From: Pantoea alhagi
GTDB taxonomy: Bacteria > Pseudomonadota > Gammaproteobacteria > Enterobacterales > Enterobacteriaceae
Length of the DNA stretch: 64,000 nucleotides
Reading direction: 5' to 3'
NCBI RefSeq assembly: GCF_002101395.1
Contig: NZ_CP019706.1
Location: forward strand, 1,364,001-1,428,000
How positions within the stretch are numbered: the first letter of the stretch is position 1; every line of letters begins with the position of its first letter. Below the pieces are notes generated by a model. It was not told the origin of the DNA. It worked only from the letters and a program-made list of their open reading frames with translations, and searched no databases. The position numbers were made by a program, and so were the translations under genes. Positions 9,180 to 19,057 of the stretch are shown in pieces.

Positions 9180-9219
9180 GCGCTATCAATAAATCATGCT
9201 GTTAAAACAGTTTATTAAA

Positions 9220-9250
9220 GGCCAGATACCTTAGGGTATCAGGCCTTTTT
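9220..9250 (+). terminator. Rho-independent terminator of gor
   Basis: The sequence GGCCAGATACC (9220-9230), a 4-base loop and GGTATCAGGCC (9235-9245) form an 11-base stem with one mismatch, followed by five T. It lies 40 bases after the gor stop. The AT-rich 9251-9446 interval beyond it probably holds the promoter of the gluconate dehydrogenase operon. Confidence 0.85.
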
Positions 9251-9446
9251 GCATTTAGTACCTATAATTATTGAAATATCTGACTATTAATCAGCAGAAA
9301 CATAAGTTCCGCTGTTAACTAATTTGTTGCATATGTTAATATTAGGCAACTTAGTTATGTGTATATCTAGTTAATAAATAAACATAAACTAAACAAAGAA
9401 AAAAAACAGAACCATTTTTTTAACATTATGTGAGATATTCAGGGCT

Positions 9447-10172
9447 ATGTTGTTCAATAAAGAAACATCCCGCCGTAAGTTTTTGCTCGGCGCTCTTGTC
9501 GCTTTGCCATTAAGCGATATGATTTTCAAAGGACTTACCGCAGCACAGGCCGCTGAAATGGCCGCCCCCGAGTTAATGGACTATAAACCCATCTTTTTTA
9601 ACGCTGAAGAGTGGCAGTTTATTCTGGCCGCAACCGATCGTTTAATTCCGGCCGGCGGTAAAGGCAACGCCCCCGGCGCGCTGGAAACCAACGTGCCGGT
9701 GTTTATCGACCAGCAGCTTCATGGCGATATGGGCGAAGAAATTTATATGCAAGGGCCGTTTAACGCCCATGCGCCTGCCACCATGGGCTATCAAATCCCT
9801 TACCGTCCGCAGCAGCTCTATAAGATTGCTATTCCCCTGATCGATAAATGGAGCAAGACAACCTATCAGAAACCTTTTCATCAGCTATCACAGCAGGAAA
9901 AAGATGAAGTGCTAACCCATCTGCAAAAAGATGGCATCGACTTCGCTGCTCTGGGTGAAGAGAGCATGAAGCCTTCACACTTTTTCAGCCAGCTGATTTC
10001 CGATACCAAGCATGGCTACCTCTCCGATCCGATGTATGGCGGCAACAAAGGTATGAAAGCCTGGATCGCCATCGGCTTTCCCGGCGCTCGCGCCAGCTTC
10101 CTGGAGTGGGTTAAGCAGCACAACGTGCCTTATCCGTTAGGGCCAGTGAGTATCAAAGGTGAACGCGCCTGA
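9447..10172 (+). CDS. Gluconate 2-dehydrogenase subunit 3 (gamma, Tat-exported)
   Basis: The 241-residue protein starts with a twin-arginine signal (SRRKFLLGALVALPL) and then shows the Gluconate_2-dh3 family pattern. It is the small subunit of a membrane-bound, FAD and cytochrome c dependent gluconate 2-dehydrogenase. The likely role is folding or export of the flavoprotein subunit, which has no signal of its own and would travel with it through Tat. It is the first gene of a three-gene operon with the flavoprotein and cytochrome genes. Paralogous complexes oxidize 2-ketogluconate, so exact substrate is not certain. Confidence 0.88.
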   Translation: MLFNKETSRRKFLLGALVALPLSDMIFKGLTAAQAAEMAAPELMDYKPIFFNAEEWQFILAATDRLIPAGGKGNAPGALETNVPVFIDQQLHGDMGEEIYMQGPFNAHAPATMGYQIPYRPQQLYKIAIPLIDKWSKTTYQKPFHQLSQQEKDEVLTHLQKDGIDFAALGEESMKPSHFFSQLISDTKHGYLSDPMYGGNKGMKAWIAIGFPGARASFLEWVKQHNVPYPLGPVSIKGERA

Positions 10173-10217
10173 TCGGCGTGACTGATTTGTTTTTTTGCAA
10201 GTTTTACAGGGTTAATA

Positions 10218-11987
10218 ATGGCACAGCTAAATAAAAAAGAAGTCGACGTCGTTGTGGTCGGCCTGGGTTGGGCTGGCTCTTTAATGAGTATTGAGCTGGC
10301 AATGGCGGGATTAACGGTACGGGCGCTGGAAAAAGGGCCGGAACGCGACTACCCCGAGTTCGCCTATCCGAAACCGGCAGATGAATACGCTTACGCGGTA
10401 CGTAACAAGGTTATGACCACGCCAGCGGAATCGGCGGTCACCGTACGCTACAACATGGATCAGACCGCGCTGCCCACCCGCAAATGGGGCGCTTTTGTTC
10501 CGGGCGGCGGCGTGGGCGGTTCAGGTCTGCACTGGACCGGCGTGCTGATTCGGCCGACGCCAACCGACTTAAAGCTCAAAACCTACGCTGACGAAGCGTA
10601 TAAGCCAGGCATCTTGCAGGAAGAGATGCGCATAATGGACTTCCCGTTCACCTGGGATGAAATTGAGCCTTATTTCGACAAATTTGAGCGCATCTGCGGC
10701 CAGTCCGGCAACACCGGCAACCTGCGCGGCAAAATTCTTGAGGGCGGCGACCCGTTTGAAGGGCCGCGTTCTCATCCTTATCCGCTGCCAGCGCTGGAAG
10801 ATACGCTGAACAACGTGATGTTCGCGGAAGCGGCGAAAAAACTGGGATATCATCCGTTCCCGAACCCATCTGCGGCGGTTTCACGCGCCTGGACCAACCC
10901 ATACGGCAACCAGATCGCCCCGTGTAACTACTGCGGCTATTGCAGTAAGTATCCTTGCCTGAACTACTCAAAAGCGTCACCGCAAACCGCCGTGATGGAT
11001 GCGCTGAAGCGTATGGATAACTTCTCCTATGAAGTGAACGCCAACGTGTTAAAAGTGGTGCTGCACGATGATAAGAAAACGGCGAAAGGCGTTATCTACA
11101 TTGATGAGCAGGGCAACGAATGCTTCCAGCCAGCAAAAATCGTGGTGCTAAGCAGCTTCCAGCTTTACAACGTGCATCTGATGCTGCTCTCCGGCATCGG
11201 CAAGCCTTATAACCCGATTACCGAAGAGGGTGTGGTTGGACGTAACTACGCCTTCCTGAGCAACGGCGGCGCCACGCTGTTTTTCAAAGATAAAAACTTC
11301 AATCCGTTTGCGACCTCCGGCCCTACCGGCCAGATGTTTAACGATATCTCACCGGGCAATTTCGATGGTCCGGGGCTGGGCTTTATCGGCGGCGCGAAGA
11401 TCCACAGCTCGCAGGCGACCGGAACGCCGATCGGCACCGCATTGCCAAAAGGCACGCCGTCATGGGGCATGGGCTGGAAAGAGGGTCTGGAAGAGTGGTA
11501 TGGCCACTCTATGAAGATCAGCATTACCACCACCTGCATGTCTTACCGTGATATCTATCTGGATCTCGATCCGAACTACACCAATGAGCATGGCCAGCCG
11601 CTGCTGCGCATGACGTTCAACTGGAAACAGAATGAGCTGAAATTGCAGCAATACCTGAAAGGTATCGTGGGCAATATTGCTAAAGAGCTCAACCCGGACA
11701 GCATGAGCATGAGCTTTCTGCCGATGGATGCGCAATTTGATCTGACCAAATATGTTTCTACCCACAACGTGGGCGGCGCGGTAATGGGCGATAACCCGAA
11801 AACCTCGGCGCTTAACCGCTACCTGCAAAGTTGGGATGTGCATAACGTGTTCGTACCGGGCGGCAATGCTTTCCCGCAAAACTTCCAGGCGAACCCCACC
11901 GATACTATCGGCGCGATCACCCTGATGGCGGCACAGGCGATCAAAGAGCAGTATCTGAAAAACCCCGGCCCACTGGTACAGGTATAA
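10218..11987 (+). CDS. Gluconate 2-dehydrogenase flavoprotein (GMC family) subunit
   Basis: The 589-residue protein has the N-terminal FAD-binding motif GLGWAGSL (about residues 15-22) and the overall pattern of glucose-methanol-choline oxidoreductases, including the C-terminal NVFVPGGNAFPQNFQANPT segment. In the family it oxidizes D-gluconate to 2-keto-D-gluconate on the periplasmic side and passes electrons to the cytochrome c subunit. A Cys-rich cluster (NYCGYCSKYPCLNY, near residue 236-249) may bind a cofactor. The gene is 45 bases after the gamma subunit and 4 bases before the cytochrome gene. Confidence 0.9.
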   Translation: MAQLNKKEVDVVVVGLGWAGSLMSIELAMAGLTVRALEKGPERDYPEFAYPKPADEYAYAVRNKVMTTPAESAVTVRYNMDQTALPTRKWGAFVPGGGVGGSGLHWTGVLIRPTPTDLKLKTYADEAYKPGILQEEMRIMDFPFTWDEIEPYFDKFERICGQSGNTGNLRGKILEGGDPFEGPRSHPYPLPALEDTLNNVMFAEAAKKLGYHPFPNPSAAVSRAWTNPYGNQIAPCNYCGYCSKYPCLNYSKASPQTAVMDALKRMDNFSYEVNANVLKVVLHDDKKTAKGVIYIDEQGNECFQPAKIVVLSSFQLYNVHLMLLSGIGKPYNPITEEGVVGRNYAFLSNGGATLFFKDKNFNPFATSGPTGQMFNDISPGNFDGPGLGFIGGAKIHSSQATGTPIGTALPKGTPSWGMGWKEGLEEWYGHSMKISITTTCMSYRDIYLDLDPNYTNEHGQPLLRMTFNWKQNELKLQQYLKGIVGNIAKELNPDSMSMSFLPMDAQFDLTKYVSTHNVGGAVMGDNPKTSALNRYLQSWDVHNVFVPGGNAFPQNFQANPTDTIGAITLMAAQAIKEQYLKNPGPLVQV

Positions 11988-11991
11988 ACGC

Positions 11992-13263
11992 ATGAAGCTG
12001 TTTACTCTGAAAAATTTCATTTTTGGCAACCTACTGGCGCTGGCTGCGGGTTTCTCTGCTGGCGTACAGGCCGATGATTCCACTCAGCTAATTAAGCAGG
12101 GCGAATATCTTTCCCGTCTCGGCGACTGCATGGCTTGCCACTCGCTGCCGGGCAAACCCGCTTATTCCGGCGGCCTGGCGATTGAGTCGAATCTGGGCAC
12201 CATCTATTCAACCAATATTACGCCTGATAAAAAGTACGGTATCGGCAACTATAGCGAACAGCAGTTTTCTGATGCCGTGCGCAAAGGGATCCTGCCAGAT
12301 GGCTCACGCCTCTACCCGGCGATGCCTTATCCCGACTATGCCAAAATCAGCGACACGGATATGCATGCGCTTTACGTCTACTTTATGCAGGGCGTGCAGC
12401 CAGTTGCCGATGCCGCGCCGGAAACGAAACTGAGTTTTCCGTTTAACCAGCGTTGGGGCATGCGTTTCTGGAACTGGGCCTTTACCTCTGATAAGCCGTT
12501 CCAGCCGATTGGCGGCGCTTCTGCGGAGATCAACCGAGGCGCTTATATCGTCGAGAGCCTGGGCCACTGCGGCAGTTGCCATACGCCGCGTCGCATCACC
12601 ATGAATGAAAAATCGCTCGACAGCAGCGAAGACACCTTCCTGGCGGGCGGCGAGCTGAACGGCTGGTCAGTGCCTGCGTTACGCGGCATGCCGCACTGGA
12701 GCGAGCAGGAGATCGTCGATTATCTGCAAACCGGGCGCAATGATAAAGCGGCGGTAGGCGGTGAGATGACGTCGGTGGTGGAGCATAGTTCTTCGCACAT
12801 GAGCGATGCCGATCTGAAAGCGATTGCCGCTTATCTGAAGTTCCTTGGCGGCAACCCTGGTCTGCATGCCGCCGATCCGCAGGCAGTGGAAAAAACTGCT
12901 GCGAAGCTGACTGCGGCGAAGAATCTGACGGAAGGCGAGCGTCTGTATATCGATAACTGCAACGCCTGCCACTTCGTTAATGGCAAGGGCGCGCCGGGCG
13001 TCTTCCCGGAGCTGGATCAGGCCTCGATTGTTAACGCCGAAAGCCCGGTGGGATTAATTCACACCATTCTTGCCGGTGCGCAGCAGCCCTCCACGGCCAA
13101 AGCGCCCTCTACGCTGGCGATGCCGGGCTTTGCTGCCCGTCTGAGCGATGAGGAAGTGGCAAAGCTGGCAACCTTTATCCGTCAGGGCTGGAGCAACCAT
13201 GCCCCGGCAGTGACCAGCGATCAGGTGAAGGACGTACGCAAAAACCTGAAGCACGGTGAGTAA
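11992..13263 (+). CDS. Gluconate 2-dehydrogenase cytochrome c subunit (triheme)
   Basis: The 423-residue protein has a Sec signal peptide (residues 1-27, ending VQA) and three heme c motifs: CMACH at 46-50, CGSCH at 193-197 and CNACH at 323-327. This is the classic triheme membrane-anchored subunit of alcohol, gluconate and sorbitol dehydrogenases of acetic acid bacteria and Erwiniaceae. It transfers electrons from the flavoprotein to ubiquinone. It starts 4 bases after the flavoprotein stop. A terminator follows 14 bases later. Related operons for 2-ketogluconate have the same layout. Confidence 0.92.
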   Translation: MKLFTLKNFIFGNLLALAAGFSAGVQADDSTQLIKQGEYLSRLGDCMACHSLPGKPAYSGGLAIESNLGTIYSTNITPDKKYGIGNYSEQQFSDAVRKGILPDGSRLYPAMPYPDYAKISDTDMHALYVYFMQGVQPVADAAPETKLSFPFNQRWGMRFWNWAFTSDKPFQPIGGASAEINRGAYIVESLGHCGSCHTPRRITMNEKSLDSSEDTFLAGGELNGWSVPALRGMPHWSEQEIVDYLQTGRNDKAAVGGEMTSVVEHSSSHMSDADLKAIAAYLKFLGGNPGLHAADPQAVEKTAAKLTAAKNLTEGERLYIDNCNACHFVNGKGAPGVFPELDQASIVNAESPVGLIHTILAGAQQPSTAKAPSTLAMPGFAARLSDEEVAKLATFIRQGWSNHAPAVTSDQVKDVRKNLKHGE

Positions 13264-13277
13264 CCGTTAAGCCGCCT

Positions 13278-13303
13278 AAAGGCCGGATTTCCGGCCTTTT
13301 TTA
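13278..13303 (+). terminator. Terminator of the gluconate dehydrogenase operon
   Basis: The stem AAAGGCCGG (13278-13286) pairs with CCGGCCTTT (13291-13299) around a 4-base loop, and the T-run continues to 13302. It also overlaps the stop codon of the convergent GH15 gene, so it may end transcription from both sides. Confidence 0.88.
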
Positions 13304-15118
13304 TACCTTCGATCCCGAATTATCGTCCGCCAACGCCTTAGCGGCGCACACCAGCGACAGATGACTCAGCCCCTGCGGCATATTGCCCAGCCAGCTTTTA
13401 GTGTTCGTATCGAACATCTCATTGAAAATCTCAATATTGCCGCGTTGACACAATTGCTCAAGGATCTCATCCATAGTGCGCCGCGCCTCTTCCCGTTGGC
13501 CCAGCTCCGCCAGCGCCTCTACCAGCCAGAAGGCGCAGGCGACGAAAGTGGCTTCCTCTTTTTCCACATCCGAATAGCGGTAAAGCATCACGCCGCCGTG
13601 GCCCAGCTCCTCACGTATCTGCGTCAGGGTCGATAACATTCGCTGCGGATTGACTTTGCTGCCGTAATAATGGGTAAGCGCAACTGCCGCATCCAGCCGC
13701 TCGCTTCCGGCATAAAAGGTGTAGGCCTGACGCTTTTCCGACCAGCAGTGCGTTTCGATCCAGTCGCGAATGCGGTCCCGTTCACGTTCCCAGCGCCGCA
13801 GCCAGGTCGGCTCAATATGATCATCCCGCGCCAGCTCTACCGCCTGATCGAGCGCCAGCCAACAGGCCATTTTGGAATGCGTATAGTGCTGCTCTTCCGG
13901 CAGCTCCCAGATACCGGAATCCTTTTGCCGCCAGCCGTCGGCGCAGTGATTCGCCAGTTTGCCCAGCAGGCGTGAGGTAGAGAGATCCAGCACGTGCCCC
14001 GCCTGGATAAACAGCCGCGCAGTCGCCAGCATATCGCCATACATACTCAGCTGAACCTGATCGCGCGCGTTATTGCCCACCCGCACCGGCTGCGTTCCCT
14101 GATAGCCCTCCAGCGGCGGAATGCGTTCTTCCGGCACCTGCCCGCCTTCCAGCGTATAGCAGGCGCGCAGGCCGCCGTCATGTCGCCGTATGGTGGCCGA
14201 TAACCAGGAAAAGGCCGCTTTACAATCTTCCAGCGAGCCAAGATAGACAAACGCCTTAATGATCAGACAGGCATCGCGGATCCAGGCGTAGCGATAATCG
14301 TAATTTTTATCGTTGCCGAGCTTTTCCGGCAGCGAAGTGGTAGCCGCCGCCGCCAGCGCGCCGGTTGGCGAATACCAGAGAAACTTTAGCGCCAGCGCCG
14401 AACGACGCACATGATTATCGTAAGGGCCGTCCCAGCTTAGCCCGTCCGCCCAGTCGCGCCAGGCGGTATGACTGGTCTCAATCCGTTCGTCGATTTTCTC
14501 CGGTGCCGGGATCGCCAGCGGTTCGCGTTCGGTGGTGACTAACGCCACCAGCGTGCGTGAATCAGGCGAGGCGGTAAAGGTGGCAGTAAAGCGCTCATCA
14601 TCGCATTCATCAATCTGTACATCATCCGTCAGGCGCAGCATCGCCATCAGTTCGCCAACGTGATAAACCGGATGACCGTTGATGCGCTTTTGCCAGGGCG
14701 AACAGGTCTCCGCGCGCGTGCCGGGCTGAAAAATTATCTGCATCTCAACGTTTCCGCTAATGCCTTCCACGCGACGCGCCAGCTCATTCCACGGCAGCCT
14801 TCCCGCCAGCGTACTGTTCAGTGATTCCGTTATCAGCACTTCGCCCGTTTCCGTCTGGTAGCGCGTCTCCAGCACATTGCTGTTTTCACGATAGCTGCGC
14901 TGCATTTGCCATTCTCCCTTCGGTGCCACCTGGAAATAGCCGCCCGTCCCGGCGTCCAGAATGCGATCGAACAGCGGCGGCGAATCCATATTCGGCGCGC
15001 ACCACCAGTCGATCGCTCCGTCAGGCGCAATCAACGCAACGGAACGTCCTTCGCCAATCGCGGCGTAGTCGCCCAGCCCGGCATAGCCTTTTTGCCTGGC
15101 GGGAGAATGATAGGTCAT
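13301..15118 (-). CDS. Glycoside hydrolase family 15 protein (glucoamylase/trehalase-like)
   Basis: The roughly 605-residue protein has the GH15 layout: an N-terminal beta-sandwich (YAAIGEGRSVALIAPDGAID) and a C-terminal (alpha/alpha)6 barrel. Barrel signatures are visible (YDYRYAWIRDACLI and, near the end, EEATFVACAFWLVEAL). Bacterial relatives act on alpha-glucosides or trehalose; the substrate here cannot be read from sequence. No signal peptide is seen, so it is probably cytoplasmic. I prefer the start at 15118 (MTYHSPAR), where homology begins; an in-frame ATG at 15184 would add 22 residues and has only a weak ribosome site. Confidence 0.82.
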   Translation of the reverse strand: MTYHSPARQKGYAGLGDYAAIGEGRSVALIAPDGAIDWWCAPNMDSPPLFDRILDAGTGGYFQVAPKGEWQMQRSYRENSNVLETRYQTETGEVLITESLNSTLAGRLPWNELARRVEGISGNVEMQIIFQPGTRAETCSPWQKRINGHPVYHVGELMAMLRLTDDVQIDECDDERFTATFTASPDSRTLVALVTTEREPLAIPAPEKIDERIETSHTAWRDWADGLSWDGPYDNHVRRSALALKFLWYSPTGALAAAATTSLPEKLGNDKNYDYRYAWIRDACLIIKAFVYLGSLEDCKAAFSWLSATIRRHDGGLRACYTLEGGQVPEERIPPLEGYQGTQPVRVGNNARDQVQLSMYGDMLATARLFIQAGHVLDLSTSRLLGKLANHCADGWRQKDSGIWELPEEQHYTHSKMACWLALDQAVELARDDHIEPTWLRRWERERDRIRDWIETHCWSEKRQAYTFYAGSERLDAAVALTHYYGSKVNPQRMLSTLTQIREELGHGGVMLYRYSDVEKEEATFVACAFWLVEALAELGQREEARRTMDEILEQLCQRGNIEIFNEMFDTNTKSWLGNMPQGLSHLSLVCAAKALADDNSGSKV

Positions 15119-15350
15119 GTTTTTCACAGGCGATGTTTTCCTTTTCTGGATAGCGATACAGGCTCGTATAAACGGTTTTAACATCGCTACGGCACCTGTT
15201 CCGCGCTACGCTGGAAGGGTCTTTAAAGCGTAGTACACCAGTGATCGTTGTCACATCCTGCTCAAACGCATTGTTCCGTCTAACTCTTACCAGGTAGCAT
15301 AGGGCGACAGCAAGAAGGATTTATGTTCTCTCATCAATGGAGTATTCAGC

Positions 15351-16364
15351 ATGAAAGCAGCCGTTGTAACTAAAGATCATCGCGTAGCCGTAGTAGAGAA
15401 AACGCTGCGCGCGCTGGAACATGGCGAAGCTCGTCTGAAAATGGAATGCTGTGGCGTTTGCCATACCGATTTGCATGTAAAGAATGGAGATTTCGGCGAT
15501 ACCACTGGCATCACGCTGGGCCATGAAGGGATCGGGATAGTGGAAGAGGTCGGGCCAGGCGTAACCTCGCTCAAACCCGGCGACCGCGCCAGCGTTGCCT
15601 GGTTTTATCAGGGCTGCGGTCACTGTGAATACTGCAACAGCGGTAATGAGACGCTCTGCCGCGAGGTTAAAAATGCAGGCTATAGCGTCGATGGCGGCAT
15701 GGCGGAAGAGTGCATTGTGGTAGCCGATTACGCGGTTAAGGTGCCTGACGGGCTCGATCCTGCCGCGGCCAGCAGCGTGACCTGTGCAGGCGTCACCACC
15801 TATAAAGCGGTGAAAATTTCCGGCATACGTCCGGGCAAATGGATTGCTATTTACGGCCTGGGCGGCCTGGGTAATCTGGCGCTGCAGTACGCGAAAAATG
15901 TCTTCAACGCCAAAGTGATCGCTATAGATATTAATGACGATCAGCTCGCCTTTGCCAGTGAAATGGGCGCGGATATGGTGATTAACTCACGTAATGAAGA
16001 TGCGGCGAAAGTGATTCAGGAACGCGTGGGCGGCGCACATGCAGCAGTGGTGACCGCCGTGGCGAAATCCGCCTTTAACTCAGCGGTAGATGCCATGCGT
16101 GCCGGTGGCCGTATTGTGGCCGTTGGCCTGCCGCCGGAATCGATGAGTCTGAATATACCGCGTCTGGTGCTGGATGGTATTGAGGTAGTTGGCTCGCTGG
16201 TGGGCACTCGCGAAGATCTGGCCGAGGCCTTTCAGTTTGCTGCCGAAGGCAAGGTGGTGCCGAAAGTGCAGCGCCGCTCTATTGAGGAAATCAACGAGAT
16301 CCTGCATGAGATGGAGGAAGGTAAAATCCGTGGCCGCATGGTAATCGATTTTACTCACTCATAA
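15351..16364 (+). CDS. adhP: Zinc-dependent alcohol dehydrogenase AdhP
   Basis: The 337-residue protein aligns from end to end with E. coli AdhP, an NAD-dependent, ethanol-active medium-chain dehydrogenase. Catalytic zinc ligands Cys37 and His58 are present, as is the structural zinc set Cys89, Cys92, Cys95 and Cys103. The nucleotide site GLGGLGNL lies near residue 173. It is cytoplasmic. It stands alone, divergent from the GH15 gene, with 166 bases or more of shared upstream region. Confidence 0.96.
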   Translation: MKAAVVTKDHRVAVVEKTLRALEHGEARLKMECCGVCHTDLHVKNGDFGDTTGITLGHEGIGIVEEVGPGVTSLKPGDRASVAWFYQGCGHCEYCNSGNETLCREVKNAGYSVDGGMAEECIVVADYAVKVPDGLDPAAASSVTCAGVTTYKAVKISGIRPGKWIAIYGLGGLGNLALQYAKNVFNAKVIAIDINDDQLAFASEMGADMVINSRNEDAAKVIQERVGGAHAAVVTAVAKSAFNSAVDAMRAGGRIVAVGLPPESMSLNIPRLVLDGIEVVGSLVGTREDLAEAFQFAAEGKVVPKVQRRSIEEINEILHEMEEGKIRGRMVIDFTHS

Positions 16365-16370
16365 CCCGCT

Positions 16371-16397
16371 GGTCCGGCGCGCCTGTTGCGCCGGGCC
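16371..16397. terminator. Hairpin between convergent adhP and esterase genes
   Basis: GGTCCGGCGC (16371-16380) pairs with GCGCCGGGCC (16388-16397) with one G-T wobble across a 7-base loop. It fills the 35-base gap between converging stop codons. No strong T-run is present, so the terminator role is inferred from location. Confidence 0.5.
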
Positions 16398-16399
16398 CG

Positions 16400-17341
16400 T
16401 TAAATCATTTCCGTTACCAGCGGTCGACGACGATGCCGGTAACGCTGCCGTTGCGACTGTAGCCAGCTTACATAAGCTTGATCCCAGATAGCCGCTGGCG
16501 TTCCCGCTTTTCCCAGACCAAAGCCGTGGCCGCCCTGGCTGATCTGAACCCACTCAACCGGCACGCCAACGCGACGACAGGCATCACGCATAATGGTTGA
16601 ATTTTGCGGCGGCGAGACCCGATCATCTTCTGCCTGCGCAAGAAACGTAGGCGGATAAGCCGCAGTGACATAATTCTCAATGGACCACTCAGCCTCTTCC
16701 TGCGGCGTGGCGTGTTTGCCGGTCAGAATGCGATGGGTAGTGGTGTGGTTATAGGGCGCCTCCAGCGTAATTACCGGATAAATTAATCCCACGCTATCAA
16801 CTACCGCCGCGCTGGCATCCAGTTCATCCTGCGGGCTATAGCTGGCGAATCCGGACCGGGCAGCCGCCATTCCCAGCAGGTGCGCACCGGCGGAAAAACC
16901 CAGCGCATGCACGCGCCCTTCCATCGCCCGAACCAGACGAATCGCCCGTTGCGCATCCTGTAACGCCGCCAGCGGGCCTGCATGCCATTTTTCTCCAGGC
17001 AGACGATAGCTCAGCACATAGGTGGTATAGCCAAAGCCGTTCAGCCAGTGAGCCACGGGCCAGGCTTCGCGTCCCATGCCGATCCAGTTATAGCCGCCGC
17101 CAGCAGCGATCAGCACCGCTTCACCGTTGGGCTTTTCAGGCTGAAAACGCTGTATTGATGGCGAGACGATATTAGACCAGGAACCGGACTTATTGATATG
17201 CAGCGCGCCCGTAGGCCCGCCGCCGCCCGGCGGCACATCAGGCCACAGCGGAATCACATTCTGTCTGGCAAATAAATTACCGGTCTTGATTGAAAACAGA
17301 CTGGCACCGGCTCCCAGAAGAAAACGCCGACGACTTATCAT
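16400..17341 (-). CDS. Exported alpha/beta-hydrolase (esterase/xylanase-deacetylase-like)
   Basis: The 313-residue protein begins with SRRRFLLGAGASLF, a likely twin-arginine signal. The hydrolase core shows an oxyanion GGG (81-83), the nucleophile elbow GFSAG with Ser150, an acid at Asp239 or Asp240 (AEDDRVSP) and His272 (GGHGFG). The pattern is that of the BD-FAE/acetyl-xylan-esterase type of small serine esterases. It probably works in the periplasm on an ester-decorated carbohydrate or xenobiotic, but no substrate can be named. It converges on adhP and has 196 bases of empty upstream sequence. Confidence 0.78.
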   Translation of the reverse strand: MISRRRFLLGAGASLFSIKTGNLFARQNVIPLWPDVPPGGGGPTGALHINKSGSWSNIVSPSIQRFQPEKPNGEAVLIAAGGGYNWIGMGREAWPVAHWLNGFGYTTYVLSYRLPGEKWHAGPLAALQDAQRAIRLVRAMEGRVHALGFSAGAHLLGMAAARSGFASYSPQDELDASAAVVDSVGLIYPVITLEAPYNHTTTHRILTGKHATPQEEAEWSIENYVTAAYPPTFLAQAEDDRVSPPQNSTIMRDACRRVGVPVEWVQISQGGHGFGLGKAGTPAAIWDQAYVSWLQSQRQRYRHRRRPLVTEMI

Positions 17342-17537
17342 GCTTTAATTCCGTTAATTTCCAATGTCAAACCCACAGACGACAAGGCAACGGGCAACCC
17401 GATCCGTTATAAAAACAGAGCGTAAATAAACGTCGGGATGTGCCCTTAAAGACCGACGCCGAACAACGTCGCGAACCGGAGTTTAGCGCAAAAAATGTGA
17501 TCGCCGTCAGCCTTATTTAACCTTAGCCGGTGGTTTT

Positions 17538-18923
17538 TTACTCTCGCCGCGTCTGTTCATCCTGCTGTTTCTGCTCTTTCGTTTTGCGTCGCGCCTGCTG
17601 CCAGGCCTGGCGACGATTAAGCAGCGGCGTGACCGTAATACCATGGATCACTACGCTGGCGGCAACCAGCGTTAACGCCATATCGACCATCGCGTCGGCC
17701 TGCGGGCCAGACATGCCATGCACCCAGGCGTAAGCGATATAGTTAATACTGCCGATGCCGCGAATGCCCAGCCAGCCAATCAATATGCGCCGTCCAAAAG
17801 GTATACCGGTGCCGATAGTGGCGATCCATACCGCCAGCGGGCGGATAACCAAAAACAGAATAGCCGCCAGCAGCAGGCCGGTACTATTCCAGTGCAGCGC
17901 CAGCGTAACGCCCAGCACCACCACCATCAGCGCCGCCAGCAAGCGTTCGACCGTATCACCAAACGATAACGCATCGCCCACAACCAGCCCTACCGTATGC
18001 GCTGGCGTATAATCCTGCTCCTGTACATGGCGCTGGTTGGGGTTCACCAGCAGTTCGGCGGGCGGAATGCGTTCGTTTTCGGGCTGCTCCTTCGGCGGGA
18101 AAGTTCGCACGACGTGGATCTCGGCGCGGCGTAACCCCACGCCCGCTGCAAAGGCCGCCAGAAAGCCGGAGGCTTCAACATACTGCGCCGCCGCATAGGT
18201 AATGGCGATCAGCGCCAGCGTCAGAAAATCGTTCGGCGCGGTATCGCTGTTCACGGTTCGCAGCCGGGTCGCCACAATGCCAACGATGCGACCAAAGCTG
18301 TAGCCAATCAGCGTGCCCATCCCAATCGCCCACAGCACATCTTTGGCCAGCCAGTGACCAAAGAAACCGGCTGAAAGCGGCTCGGTATTATGAAACAGCA
18401 GCAGCGCCAGCATCAGCAGCGGCAGCGCCGAGCCGTCGTTTAATCCCGCCTCGCTGGAGAGCGCGACACGCAACTCATCCTCATCACCCGCGTGGTTAAC
18501 GGAGATCAGGCTGGCCAGCACCGGATCCGTTGGCGCGACAATAGCCGCGAACGCCAGCGACAGCGGCCAGGAGAAGCCGGTAATCAGGTGAATGACCACC
18601 ATCATTCCCAGTACCGTCAATAGCATGGCGGGAAACGCCAGAAGCAATCCATCACGCCAGTTGGCGAGCCGCTGCGGCAGACGCAGCTTCAAACCGGTAA
18701 TAAACAGCGAGGCGGCCATGGTGATTTCAGTGATATGCGCGGTTAGCTCAGGATGGCTTAACAGATCGAGCGAGACAAAATTGAGTACCCAGGGACCAAA
18801 CAGAATGCCGATCAGCAGAAACAGGCCGAAAGAGGTCACCGGGCCACGGTGGATCCAGCCCGATGCCAGAGACATAATTAAGAGCAACCCGCCGCTGGTG
18901 GCGGTCCAGGCAAGGAAATCCAT
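17538..18923 (-). CDS. CPA1-family cation:proton antiporter
   Basis: The product (461 residues from the preferred start) is a polytopic inner-membrane protein with the Na_H_Exchanger domain. Family features are present, such as the conserved acidic stretch FAAIVAPTDPVLASLI and the second FLAAFAAGVGLRR segment. The tail (after about residue 430) is charged and cytoplasmic. It probably exchanges Na+ or K+ for protons. The start at 18923 (MDFLAW) has AGGAG 7 bases upstream; the longer reading frame from 18968 lacks such a site. It is near, but not part of, the kdp operon. Confidence 0.87.
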   Translation of the reverse strand: MDFLAWTATSGGLLLIMSLASGWIHRGPVTSFGLFLLIGILFGPWVLNFVSLDLLSHPELTAHITEITMAASLFITGLKLRLPQRLANWRDGLLLAFPAMLLTVLGMMVVIHLITGFSWPLSLAFAAIVAPTDPVLASLISVNHAGDEDELRVALSSEAGLNDGSALPLLMLALLLFHNTEPLSAGFFGHWLAKDVLWAIGMGTLIGYSFGRIVGIVATRLRTVNSDTAPNDFLTLALIAITYAAAQYVEASGFLAAFAAGVGLRRAEIHVVRTFPPKEQPENERIPPAELLVNPNQRHVQEQDYTPAHTVGLVVGDALSFGDTVERLLAALMVVVLGVTLALHWNSTGLLLAAILFLVIRPLAVWIATIGTGIPFGRRILIGWLGIRGIGSINYIAYAWVHGMSGPQADAMVDMALTLVAASVVIHGITVTPLLNRRQAWQQARRKTKEQKQQDEQTRRE

Positions 18924-19057
18924 ATTACTCCTGTGATAGTGACTAATTGAATAGATTAAGCCTGGCATATATCGCTGGTTGACGCGGGGAAATGCTTTAC
19001 GGTTAGTAACAACAAGTTCGGATGCGTTGGTGCGTTATTTCATACGCAGAGGCGAAC

